Assembly: GCF_030065545.1 (NCBI RefSeq)
Contig: NZ_JASJNC010000003.1
Location: 422,251 to 486,250, forward strand
Source: Marinicella marina
GTDB lineage: Bacteria > Pseudomonadota > Gammaproteobacteria > Xanthomonadales > Marinicellaceae
DNA: 64,000 nt
Direction: 5' to 3'
In this document: positions 57,396 through 64,000 of the stretch, piece after piece
Layout: each line of letters begins with the position of its first letter
Numbering within the stretch: position 1 is the stretch's first letter
Position numbers and translations under genes: made by a program
Notes under the pieces: generated by a model
Told to the model about the DNA's origin: nothing
The model's database searches: none
The model's input: the letters and a program-made list of their open reading frames with translations, nothing else

Positions 57396-58853
57396 ATGCA
57401 AATTGATCCAATCACATTGGCCGTGGTGACCGGCCTCTATTTTATTTTTCTGCTGTCAGTGGCCAGGCTGACCAGTAAAAAAGCCACCAACCAAGATTTC
57501 TTCATTGGTTCACGCCAATCACCCTGGCCGGTGGTGGCCTTTGGCATGATTGGTGCCAGCTTATCTGGTGTGACCTTCATTTCTGTACCAGGCTGGGTGG
57601 GCTCATCACAGTTTGCATATTTTCAAATGGTTCTGGGCTACATCATTGGCTATGCCATTGTGGCACAGGTGTTACTGCCGTTGTACTATCGCGGTGGCTA
57701 TACCAGCATCTACACCTATTTAGATGAGCGCTTTGGCTGGCATGCGCACAAAACCGGATCAGCGTTCTTTCTGTTGTCACGGGTGATTGGCTGTGCTTTC
57801 CGCCTGTATTTGGTGGCACTGGTATTACACACTTTCATCATAGCTGAGTTTGGCTTGCCGTATTGGTTGACGGCCTTGATTTCGATTGCCATGATCTGGC
57901 TTTATACCGTGAAAGGCGGCATCAAGACCATTGTTTGGAGTGATTTACTGCAGACGACTTTTATGCTTGCCGCAGCCGTTGGTGCACTGTGGTTCATCGC
58001 ATCGAGTCTGGGCTCCAATACCTGGGATGGCATCAAACTAATGACTGAAAGCAGCTACTCCCAGGTATTTTTCTTTGCTGATGGCTGGACCAGTAGCAGC
58101 TATTTTTGGAAACAATTCCTTTCAGGCATTTTGATTGTGATTGTAATGACTGGCTTAGATCAAGACATGATGCAAAAAAACCTGTCCTGCAAAAACCTCA
58201 AGTCTTCACAAAAAAACATGTACAGCTTTGTGTTGATATTGGTTGCAGTGAATTTTATTTTTTTGTTATTGGGTGCTGGTTTGTTGCTGTACGCCGAGGC
58301 GTTTGCTGTGCCCCTGCCTGAACGTGCAGACCTATTATTTCCAACCGTGGCCTTGTTCCACTTTCCTGTGGCCTTATCTGTGGTTTTCGTGTTGGGCTTA
58401 TTGGCCAGTGCTTATTCCAGCGCTGATTCAGCCTTGACTTCATTGACCACTTCATTTTATCTCGACATTTTGAAAAAGCGAGCAGATGAGGCGCCACAAC
58501 AAAGACAGTTCATACATGTGGGTTTTTCAATCTTAGTTTGGGCGCTGGTGGTATTGTTTTACTATGTCATGCAGACCAATGCGATTGATGCGCTGCTCAA
58601 AGCCGCCAGCTACACCTATGGCCCTTTACTGGGACTGTTCGCCTTTGGCATGTTCACCAACAGGCAACTGCAAGGCCGAAGGATTGCAGTGATTGCTGTG
58701 CTGTCACCAATTGCTTGTTTGTTGCTGGCCAATCACAGTGCCCAATGGCTGAACGGCTATCAATTTGGTTATGAAATTTTACTGCTCAACGGCATGCTGG
58801 TGTTTGCCGGCTTGTGGCTTTTTTCAAAAAAAACTGATTACGTTCACGATTGA
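57396..58853 (+). CDS. Sodium:solute symporter (SSS family)
   Basis: The 485-residue polytopic protein has about 13 helices. The sodium:solute symporter pattern is clear: FFIGSRQSPWPVVAFGMIGASLSGVTFISVPGW near residues 35-65 and the SSADSALTSLTTSFYLDIL stretch near 330-350, which carries the sodium site serines. Members carry sugars, amino acids, nucleosides or other solutes with sodium. The substrate cannot be told from sequence alone. It converges on a small AT-rich gene with 18 bp between the stops. Confidence 0.92.
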   Translation: MQIDPITLAVVTGLYFIFLLSVARLTSKKATNQDFFIGSRQSPWPVVAFGMIGASLSGVTFISVPGWVGSSQFAYFQMVLGYIIGYAIVAQVLLPLYYRGGYTSIYTYLDERFGWHAHKTGSAFFLLSRVIGCAFRLYLVALVLHTFIIAEFGLPYWLTALISIAMIWLYTVKGGIKTIVWSDLLQTTFMLAAAVGALWFIASSLGSNTWDGIKLMTESSYSQVFFFADGWTSSSYFWKQFLSGILIVIVMTGLDQDMMQKNLSCKNLKSSQKNMYSFVLILVAVNFIFLLLGAGLLLYAEAFAVPLPERADLLFPTVALFHFPVALSVVFVLGLLASAYSSADSALTSLTTSFYLDILKKRADEAPQQRQFIHVGFSILVWALVVLFYYVMQTNAIDALLKAASYTYGPLLGLFAFGMFTNRQLQGRRIAVIAVLSPIACLLLANHSAQWLNGYQFGYEILLLNGMLVFAGLWLFSKKTDYVHD

Positions 58854-58871
58854 TAGGTTAAAAGCATCTAT

Positions 58872-59297
58872 TCAGTCATTCAGAGACTTAGGGTCTATTT
58901 CTTTAATTCTTGGTTTTTTTGACTCAACGTCAAGAACAACAACCACATTCTGGCCACTGAAATAGTAGCTATCAATTTCATTATATAACTTCAATTCAGG
59001 ATCTGTATCATTGTACAAGTTAATTCTGTCACTGTTTTTTTCAACCCAAATCGGAGAATCCTCAGCTTTTTCAAAGTCCGAATTTTTCGGCCAGTCTTTG
59101 GAGTGATACAAGAAATTACTCTCATCTACCACTTTGATCCCTGCTAAAGCATTAATAAAACTTATTTCAAAAGCATAAAAACAATGTCCAGAACGCCAAT
59201 ATGAAATGACTATTGCTATATTCCGACAATCAAGTTTAACTTCAATACCTGGAAAAAACTCTAGATTTTTCCCTAATGGCTTCCAAGACTTATACAT
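58872..59297 (-). CDS. Hypothetical protein, AT-rich orphan
   Basis: The 141-residue protein has no family I recognise, no signal peptide and no membrane segment. The composition is rich in Asn, Lys, Asp and aromatic residues, and codon use is AT-richer than the surrounding genes, which suggests recent acquisition. A strong Shine-Dalgarno sequence (GAGAGGG) before ATG 59297 supports that it is translated. It stands alone between a symporter gene and a PRC-barrel gene. A small cytoplasmic alpha/beta protein is likely; no function is proposed. Confidence 0.6.
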   Translation of the reverse strand: MYKSWKPLGKNLEFFPGIEVKLDCRNIAIVISYWRSGHCFYAFEISFINALAGIKVVDESNFLYHSKDWPKNSDFEKAEDSPIWVEKNSDRINLYNDTDPELKLYNEIDSYYFSGQNVVVVLDVESKKPRIKEIDPKSLND

Positions 59298-59496
59298 TTA
59301 TCCCTCTCTTTAAAAAATCAACCAATAAAGAAGTATCATATTCATGATTATGGATTTTGATTAGATTAAACGAAATCAAGCCAAACACCTACTAATAAAA
59401 ATTAATCAATAATAACAAACACTTCCCATTTGTTAGTTAACATTTGATTCACGGTGATTTTATTTGTCACGTGGTCTAATGGTACACGAATTAGGC

Positions 59497-59517
59497 GGTC
59501 CACCAGGACCTTTTCTT
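59497..59517 (+). promoter_or_regulatory. Terminator-like hairpin in the leader of the PRC-barrel gene
   Basis: GGTCC-ACCA-GGACC is followed directly by TTTTCTT, 22 bp before the PRC-barrel start codon. A second small stem (CTAAT/ATTAG, 59476-59494) precedes it. This could be a leader attenuator, or the end of an unseen small RNA. Confidence 0.4.
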
Positions 59518-59539
59518 AACCACAAAAGGAGATACAGAC

Positions 59540-59872
59540 ATGAGTACGATACTATCATCAGATTCGTTAATCGGCAATGAAGTCAAAAACTACCAAGGCG
59601 AAGACCTGGGTCAAGTCAAAGACTTTATGATTGATTCAACTGACGGTCGCATTGAGTATGCTGTGTTGGACTTTGGCGGTTTCATGAATATAGGTAATAA
59701 ATTATTTGCTGTGCCCATGCAAGCGCTTCAGCTTGACACCAAAGAAGAATGCTTCCGCATCAACCAACCCAAAGAACGCCTCGAGCGTGCTGAGGGCTTT
59801 GATAAGGACGATTGGCCAAACATGGCAGATCCGAAATGGCGAGCCAACATCAATAACTTTTACATCAACTAA
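59540..59872 (+). CDS. PRC-barrel domain protein
   Basis: The 110-residue protein begins with a PRC-barrel domain (about 5-85): LIGNEVKNYQGEDLGQVKDFMID, then IEYAVLDFGGF and KLFAVPMQAL. Such small soluble beta-barrel proteins occur in stress-induced loci and in photosynthetic reaction centre assembly. The C-terminal part has a WPNMADPKW segment common in this subgroup. AAAGGAG precedes ATG 59540. A hairpin in the leader and a terminator after the gene suggest a monocistronic, tightly controlled unit. Confidence 0.88.
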   Translation: MSTILSSDSLIGNEVKNYQGEDLGQVKDFMIDSTDGRIEYAVLDFGGFMNIGNKLFAVPMQALQLDTKEECFRINQPKERLERAEGFDKDDWPNMADPKWRANINNFYIN

Positions 59873-59892
59873 AACTTTATTGATGAATTCAG

Positions 59893-59918
59893 AAAAGCGT
59901 CCATGTGGCGCTTTTTTT
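59893..59918 (+). terminator. Terminator after the PRC-barrel gene
   Basis: AAAAGCG and CGCTTTT form a 7-bp stem around a 9-nt loop that contains CCA/TGG pairing. It is followed by further T residues, 20 bp after the stop. Confidence 0.85.
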
Positions 59919-59980
59919 ATGCCCCTTCTTTGAGTTATGGTGTAACCTAAATTTATTAAAAAATTAAACATCCATATACT

Positions 59981-60625
59981 TTGAATAAGCTTTTCATCAT
60001 TGGACTGCCCAGAACCGGCACCACCAGCATCTGTGCTGCCTTACTTGATGAAGGTTTCAAAGTGGCACACACGGCTTTCAGCAAACACAGCTTTGTGCTG
60101 GCTGATGCCATCGCGGACACGCCCTGTTATTGTGACTACCCACAACTGGATGCACTGTTTCCTGAGTCAAAGTTTGTGTATTTAGAACGGAACATTGATG
60201 ACTGGCTGCCATCAATCAAGATGATGCTGAGTAAATTAATTCCACACCTCCAAAAGAAAGCCAAATTCAACCCAACACTCAATCGTTGTTATGAACAGAC
60301 TTTCGCACTGAGTCAAACCCATAATCCGCTGTCCGATGAACACTTGATCCAATGTTATGAGAATCACCAACAACAAGTGCGCAGGTATTTTAAGCACCGC
60401 AATGACCAGCTCAAAATAAATGTCAGCGATGCTGACAGTTTTCAACGGTTAATACATTTTGTTAATCACGATGGCAGCAAAAACAAATCATTCCCGCACT
60501 TGAATCAAGGCCGCATGGTCACCGGCTGGAAAGACATCAAACACCCCAACAAAGTCAACTCAGATGCTTTTGGTCCGGAGCGGCGGAAATTTTTTGACTA
60601 CGAAAAAAAGTTCAACAGCAACTGA
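59981..60625 (+). CDS. Small sulfotransferase-family protein
   Basis: The 214-residue protein starts with TTG 59981. It has the PAPS-binding loop FIIGLPRTGTTS near residues 5-16 and LERNIDDWLPS near 67, corresponding to the RDP region of this family. It resembles the 'sulfotransferase family protein' group in which a Rossmann-like kinase fold binds PAPS. The catalytic general base cannot be assigned. With PAPS made by the enzyme at 49365 a substrate supply exists. It is probably complete. No upstream Shine-Dalgarno sequence is evident. Confidence 0.75.
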   Translation: MNKLFIIGLPRTGTTSICAALLDEGFKVAHTAFSKHSFVLADAIADTPCYCDYPQLDALFPESKFVYLERNIDDWLPSIKMMLSKLIPHLQKKAKFNPTLNRCYEQTFALSQTHNPLSDEHLIQCYENHQQQVRRYFKHRNDQLKINVSDADSFQRLIHFVNHDGSKNKSFPHLNQGRMVTGWKDIKHPNKVNSDAFGPERRKFFDYEKKFNSN

Positions 60626-60857
60626 GACTGACACCGTTCAACTTCAAAGCGCTTGAATCAGGTCAGTGCCTAGGGAAAATCAAACTGTGAGCCAACCATT
60701 CAATCCCCAATTCTTTAGAGAAAATGAATGACCGTTATTTCAAGCCAAAGCCCATGTCAGTTTATGGCTGCTTGATAGGGTGAAATTTTATCTTTCCTGA
60801 GCTATAGGATTCAAATAGACTTGTCAGGCTTCACAATACTCAGTATAAATAAATCTT

Positions 60858-61364
60858 CTACTCATCTGGCCAATTTTCGTTGAAGTGTTGAGCGGATATT
60901 ATTAATGTAGGCACGCCTTGATGTTTAGCATCATCGAATTCCAAAGATATACCAACATCATCTTGCACACCATTCACAGAGGAAAAAACCAGCTCCACAT
61001 CATGCATGACAATCCATGCGTTTTTTACTGGTTCACGATCTTCCTCTGCCAAACAGGCAATGGTTTTATCTAAATTATACTGAGGTCTTTCTGTTCGGGC
61101 ATATTCCAAGAAATAAGCACAAACTGCTTGAGCGGGCTCATATTCAAATGACTCACATTTTTTCCACAATAGTGAATTTTCACACTCCCAACAAGTCTCT
61201 AGCACTATCTGCTTGGTTTCTCCAACTGGAATACTGTTGGCGAAATTCTTTAACAAAGGACACAACTCAGATTTAACTTGTTGCTTTTTTACTGTACAAG
61301 CGGTCAAAAATAAAAACAAAAAAACACTTAATGTATACAATTGTTTTTTATGCCGCCGACACAT
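60858..61364 (-). CDS. Cysteine-rich hypothetical lipoprotein
   Basis: The 168-residue protein has a lipoprotein signal ending LTAC (Cys23). After it there are six cysteines (in SELC, ETCWEC, KKCE, AVC and IAC), so up to three disulfides are possible. This indicates a folded periplasmic domain; the family is not recognised. It lies 4 bp after the pyrC stop on the same strand, so it is probably co-transcribed with pyrC by position only. Composition is AT-rich. It has no visible catalytic motif. Confidence 0.65.
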   Translation of the reverse strand: MCRRHKKQLYTLSVFLFLFLTACTVKKQQVKSELCPLLKNFANSIPVGETKQIVLETCWECENSLLWKKCESFEYEPAQAVCAYFLEYARTERPQYNLDKTIACLAEEDREPVKNAWIVMHDVELVFSSVNGVQDDVGISLEFDDAKHQGVPTLIISAQHFNENWPDE

Positions 61365-61368
61365 TTAA

Positions 61369-62421
61369 TCAATTACTTTGGTTTTTTAAGAAACACCAAG
61401 AAATAAATTCTTCGGCACGATATGGCGATATTTCTAATGATCCATTACCTAAGACTTTAGGTACTTTTTTGGTGGTTTTTTCTAGAGTCACTGTGTTTTG
61501 ATTCACGGGTAAACCATAAAACACAGGACCATTCAATGAAGCAAAAGCTTCGAATTGGTCCAAAGCATTTTCTTCCTCAAACACCTGCGCATAATTTTCC
61601 AAAGCATGCGGCGCGCTGAAAATACCGGCACAACCACAAGCACTTTCTTTGTCACCAATGGCATGTGGCGCTGTATCGGTGCCAAGAAAAAATTTGTTAG
61701 AACCTGAGGTCGCAGCTTTTCTTAATGCCTGGCGGTGCAATTCACGCTTGGCTATGGGCAAACAATACAGGTGTGGTTTGATGCCACCGACCAGCATGTC
61801 ATTGCGGTTAATCTGGAGGTGATGGACGGTGATGGTGGCAGCTATATTGTCACCAGAGACCATCACAAAGTCGACCGCATCTTTGGTGGTGATGTGCTCA
61901 AACACCACTTTTAATGCTGTAAACTCTCGTAACAAAGGCTGCATGATTCGCTCAATAAAAACTGCTTCGCGATCAAACACATCAATCTGGGCATCAACCA
62001 CCTCACCATGCACCAACAGCGGCATACCGATTTCTTGCATCGCTGCCAACACCGGATAGATTTTACGCACATCGGTCACGCCAGCATCTGAGTTGGTGGT
62101 GGCTCCGGCGGGATACAGTTTGGCTGCGGTGAAAACACCCGCTTGATGGCCATCGATGATTTCTTGTGGGTCCATGCTGTCAGTCAAGTACGCCGTCATC
62201 AAGGGTTCAAAATCAGGATAATCAGCGGTGGCAGCTAAAATCCGATCGCGGTAAGCCGCGGCCATGGCCGCTGTGGTCACTGGTGGCGTGAGATTGGGCA
62301 TGATAATGGCCCGGCCAAATTGCCTGGCGGTATAAGTTGCGACCTGTTTCAGCATATCGCCATCTCGCAGGTGTACATGCCAGTCATCAGGTTGAGTGAT
62401 TGTGATTGATTCTGCAGCCAT
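61369..62421 (-). CDS. pyrC: Dihydroorotase (class II, PyrC)
   Basis: The 350-residue amidohydrolase has the two metal histidines in DDWHVHLRDG (His15, His17), the carbamylated lysine Lys101 in AAKLYPAGATTNSD, and LVHGEVVD near 140. It closes N-carbamoyl-aspartate to dihydroorotate in pyrimidine synthesis, in the cytoplasm. Length matches E. coli PyrC (348). It is followed by a lipoprotein gene 4 bp downstream. Confidence 0.96.
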   Translation of the reverse strand: MAAESITITQPDDWHVHLRDGDMLKQVATYTARQFGRAIIMPNLTPPVTTAAMAAAYRDRILAATADYPDFEPLMTAYLTDSMDPQEIIDGHQAGVFTAAKLYPAGATTNSDAGVTDVRKIYPVLAAMQEIGMPLLVHGEVVDAQIDVFDREAVFIERIMQPLLREFTALKVVFEHITTKDAVDFVMVSGDNIAATITVHHLQINRNDMLVGGIKPHLYCLPIAKRELHRQALRKAATSGSNKFFLGTDTAPHAIGDKESACGCAGIFSAPHALENYAQVFEEENALDQFEAFASLNGPVFYGLPVNQNTVTLEKTTKKVPKVLGNGSLEISPYRAEEFISWCFLKNQSN

Positions 62422-62766
62422 GGGATTTGTGTGTGATTGAGATGCGGTAATTATACTGGCATTGAGCCAAATTGATGACAGACTTTTTTATTGTTCTCTT
62501 TTGATGGGTTCAAACACAATTTGTGGAAAACGTCCGATACTGAGGGGTATTGGACATAGAGGCAATTAACGTATTGATTCCATAAATAGTTTGCCCTTTG
62601 GATGCCCAACTAAACTCTTTAACTTTTTTTTTAAAAATGCTGATTTGACAACTAAAGACTTTAATTTAGTGTCCAGTGAATATTAAACAATATTTAATGT
62701 TTTAATTTAATAAGAAAAATTTTATAAATCTTTATCTTTGACATTGTTATAAATGTCAAACTTTTA
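62422..62766. other. AT-rich intergenic region with a hairpin
   Basis: This 345-bp stretch has no gene that I can support. It contains the pyrC promoter region. At 62737-62760 there is a perfect 9-bp stem, TTTGACATT/AATGTCAAA with loop GTTATA, which starts 6 bp after the stop of the minus-strand gene at 62767. That stem may serve as a weak transcript end. Confidence 0.5.
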
Positions 62767-63909
62767 TTAATCATCAATCTCTTCTTGGTACATGTTTATA
62801 AGTTTAGAGACAGAAATTTTATTTTCAATTACTTCACAAGTGAATTTGAAATCTTGAATGACAGGCTCAGAAAACTCATCACAAACAATTGTGAAAGTAA
62901 AATGAAACTCGCCTGTTTTAATTGGCCTGATAGCTATAAAGTTATTTCCTAATATCTCTTTTGTAATTCTCACTTTAGAGATAAACATTTTGACTGAGTA
63001 TTTTTCACCGTTTTTTGATAACTCGGTAGTATTTTCAGGCTCGTTTCTAACATCAAGAGATCTTGATACCCCTTGGTTATAATCATTTCCTAAAATAATT
63101 TCTAAATTATCTGTATTAACTTCGAGGTCAATTTGTAAATTGTTTGCAACTTTTTTCCCTGAATTTAAAACACCTATCTCAAATAGTAAATATCGAGATT
63201 CAAATGCAATTGAGCTTGCAAAATTACTTAGAGAATTTGGTGTTAACGTTGAAAAAGAACCGACAAGCATAGTTGAGAAAGATAATCCGATATCTAAATT
63301 TGATGGCATTTCATAATTGTATATTGAAAAAGATTCTCCGTGATTAAGCTTACAACTGTCTGAGTCTCCGTATTTCAGTAAAAACGGGATTAAGTTAGGA
63401 AACTTTGATGAACTATAATACTCAAATACTTGATCTGGGGATAGTTCTGAGAGTGATGGGCCATTGCGAGAATAACAAATGTTTTTTCGCATTCTAATTT
63501 TATTTTTCTGTTTAGCACAATGAATATCCACTAGTGAAAATATCAGCTTTGATTGAGGTTTGATTGTTACTAATAATACTGTACCATTATCATTGGTAAC
63601 ATACCCACACTCAAAATCAATATCATTGCTGATTTTAGTATTAACATTTATTAGTTGGTGATATGTTGCTTCATCTGGTGTTTCCGACAAGCCATCAATT
63701 ACTAATTGATTATCATTTTCTGCTACACCATATATAAAGTATGCATCTTTTCCTTGAATAGAAGCAGAATTTGCAAGAGAAATAATTGAAACAAGAAAGG
63801 CTACTCTACGCTTTTCTTTGTTTGTAATCTCTCTTTTACATTCTAAAAGGGATACTTCACTGTGACCTTTCCCCCAACTTAGTACCGCGGCTTGGATGAG
63901 ATAATTCAT
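62767..63909 (-). CDS. AlbA_2 (Schlafen-type) domain protein with IS-derived N-terminus
   Basis: The open frame from ATG 63909 is 380 residues (an upstream TTG at 63930 lies in the transposase). Residues about 17-130 look like an AlbA_2/Schlafen nucleic-acid domain: SLLECKREITNKEKRRVAF, SLANSASIQGKDAYFIYGV and VLLVTIKPQS. The remaining 200 residues are beta-rich and unrecognised. Residues 1-15 are encoded within the end of an IS3-type element (boundary near 63863), so the native start has been lost or replaced. The gene is very AT-rich, a sign of transfer. Possible roles are defence or regulation; neither is shown. Confidence 0.6.
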   Translation of the reverse strand: MNYLIQAAVLSWGKGHSEVSLLECKREITNKEKRRVAFLVSIISLANSASIQGKDAYFIYGVAENDNQLVIDGLSETPDEATYHQLINVNTKISNDIDFECGYVTNDNGTVLLVTIKPQSKLIFSLVDIHCAKQKNKIRMRKNICYSRNGPSLSELSPDQVFEYYSSSKFPNLIPFLLKYGDSDSCKLNHGESFSIYNYEMPSNLDIGLSFSTMLVGSFSTLTPNSLSNFASSIAFESRYLLFEIGVLNSGKKVANNLQIDLEVNTDNLEIILGNDYNQGVSRSLDVRNEPENTTELSKNGEKYSVKMFISKVRITKEILGNNFIAIRPIKTGEFHFTFTIVCDEFSEPVIQDFKFTCEVIENKISVSKLINMYQEEIDD

Positions 63910-64000
63910 TTTATGCTGCCTGATTAGCAAATGCCACTGGCGTCATATATTTCAATGAACTGTGTGGCCTAATGTGGTTGTAGTGTTTTCTCCATTTGTT
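63863..64000 (-). mobile_element. Right end of an IS3-family insertion sequence
   Basis: The stretch covers the transposase 3' end and about 48 bp of non-coding DNA. It ends (reading the minus strand) in GGGGGAAAGGTCA, i.e. a terminal sequence that starts TGACCTTTCCCCC on the plus strand. IS3-family ends begin with TG and finish with CA, and this distance from the transposase stop is normal. The other end lies outside the window, so the inverted repeat cannot be checked. Confidence 0.6.
63911..64000 (-). CDS. IS3-family transposase OrfB, last 29 residues
   Basis: Only the C-terminus is in the window. It reads HYNHIRPHSSLKYMTPVAFA and ends in NQAA before TAA. This is the DDE integrase-core ending of IS3-family transposases (typical form YNxxRPHSSLGYxTPxEF). 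The stop TAA is separated by one base from the ATG of the AlbA_2 frame. Confidence 0.9.
   Translation of the reverse strand, partial: NKWRKHYNHIRPHSSLKYMTPVAFANQAA

Noticed and set aside
60630..60670. Possible long imperfect hairpin after the sulfotransferase gene
   Set aside because: ACTGAC/GTCAGT arms need several bulges and no T-run follows. The remaining 60626-60857 shows nothing else.

Overview
The window reads as an ordinary chromosomal segment of a gammaproteobacterium with moderate-to-low GC. The evidence is the zipA-ligA pair, the sspA-sspB pair behind petABC, mpl, hrpA, and the cysJIH/cysG/cysB genes. Secreted proteins with a C-terminal 'IFxxGFE'-type ending and several patatin-like proteins would fit a marine lineage near Marinicella/Lysobacterales. 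That placement is an inference from recall, not a database match. No rRNA, tRNA or CRISPR array was seen.

Layout. 1-5.3 kb: a truncated patatin-like gene, a secreted esterase, a Na+/H+-type antiporter, mpl (peptidoglycan recycling) and an M24 peptidase. 5.4-10.8 kb: a tightly overlapping five-gene operon (PlsC-type acyltransferase, YheT-like hydrolase, TPR protein with a decayed sulfotransferase-like domain, uppP, second hydrolase) ending in a strong terminator. 10.8-17.5 kb: AbgT-type transporter, DUF6265 protein, DUF885 protein, DM13 protein, cysteine-desulfurase-like enzyme, TPR protein. 17.5-26.2 kb: minus-strand block petA-petB-petC, then sspA-sspB-mscS-hrpA. 26.4-39 kb: DegS-like protease, a PlpD-like patatin/beta-barrel protein, two exported proteins sharing a C-terminal tag, zipA-ligA, a short-chain dehydrogenase, a peptide transporter, an FmdB-type zinc ribbon and an exported methyltransferase.

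39-54 kb is a sulfur-metabolism region: cysJIH, a duplicated 120-bp repeat, cysB, cysG (siroheme for CysI) and cysK. It continues with a minus-strand operon of a TyrR-like regulator, a fused ATP sulfurylase/APS kinase, a 5'-3' exonuclease and a degenerate response regulator, divergent from methionine gamma-lyase. Together these give sulfate activation, PAPS reduction, sulfite reduction, siroheme synthesis and cysteine synthesis, with a breakdown enzyme alongside. Two kinds of candidate operator stand out. One is a 14-nt palindrome upstream of both cysJ and cysG whose arms differ by paired, symmetry-preserving changes. The other is a pair of TyrR-box-like sites between tyrR and methionine gamma-lyase.

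54-64 kb: an MFS-PlsC fusion, a patatin lipoprotein, a sodium:solute symporter, several small or AT-rich orphan genes, a PRC-barrel protein, a sulfotransferase and pyrC. The window ends in an AlbA_2 (Schlafen-type) gene whose 5' end is overrun by the end of an IS3-family element.
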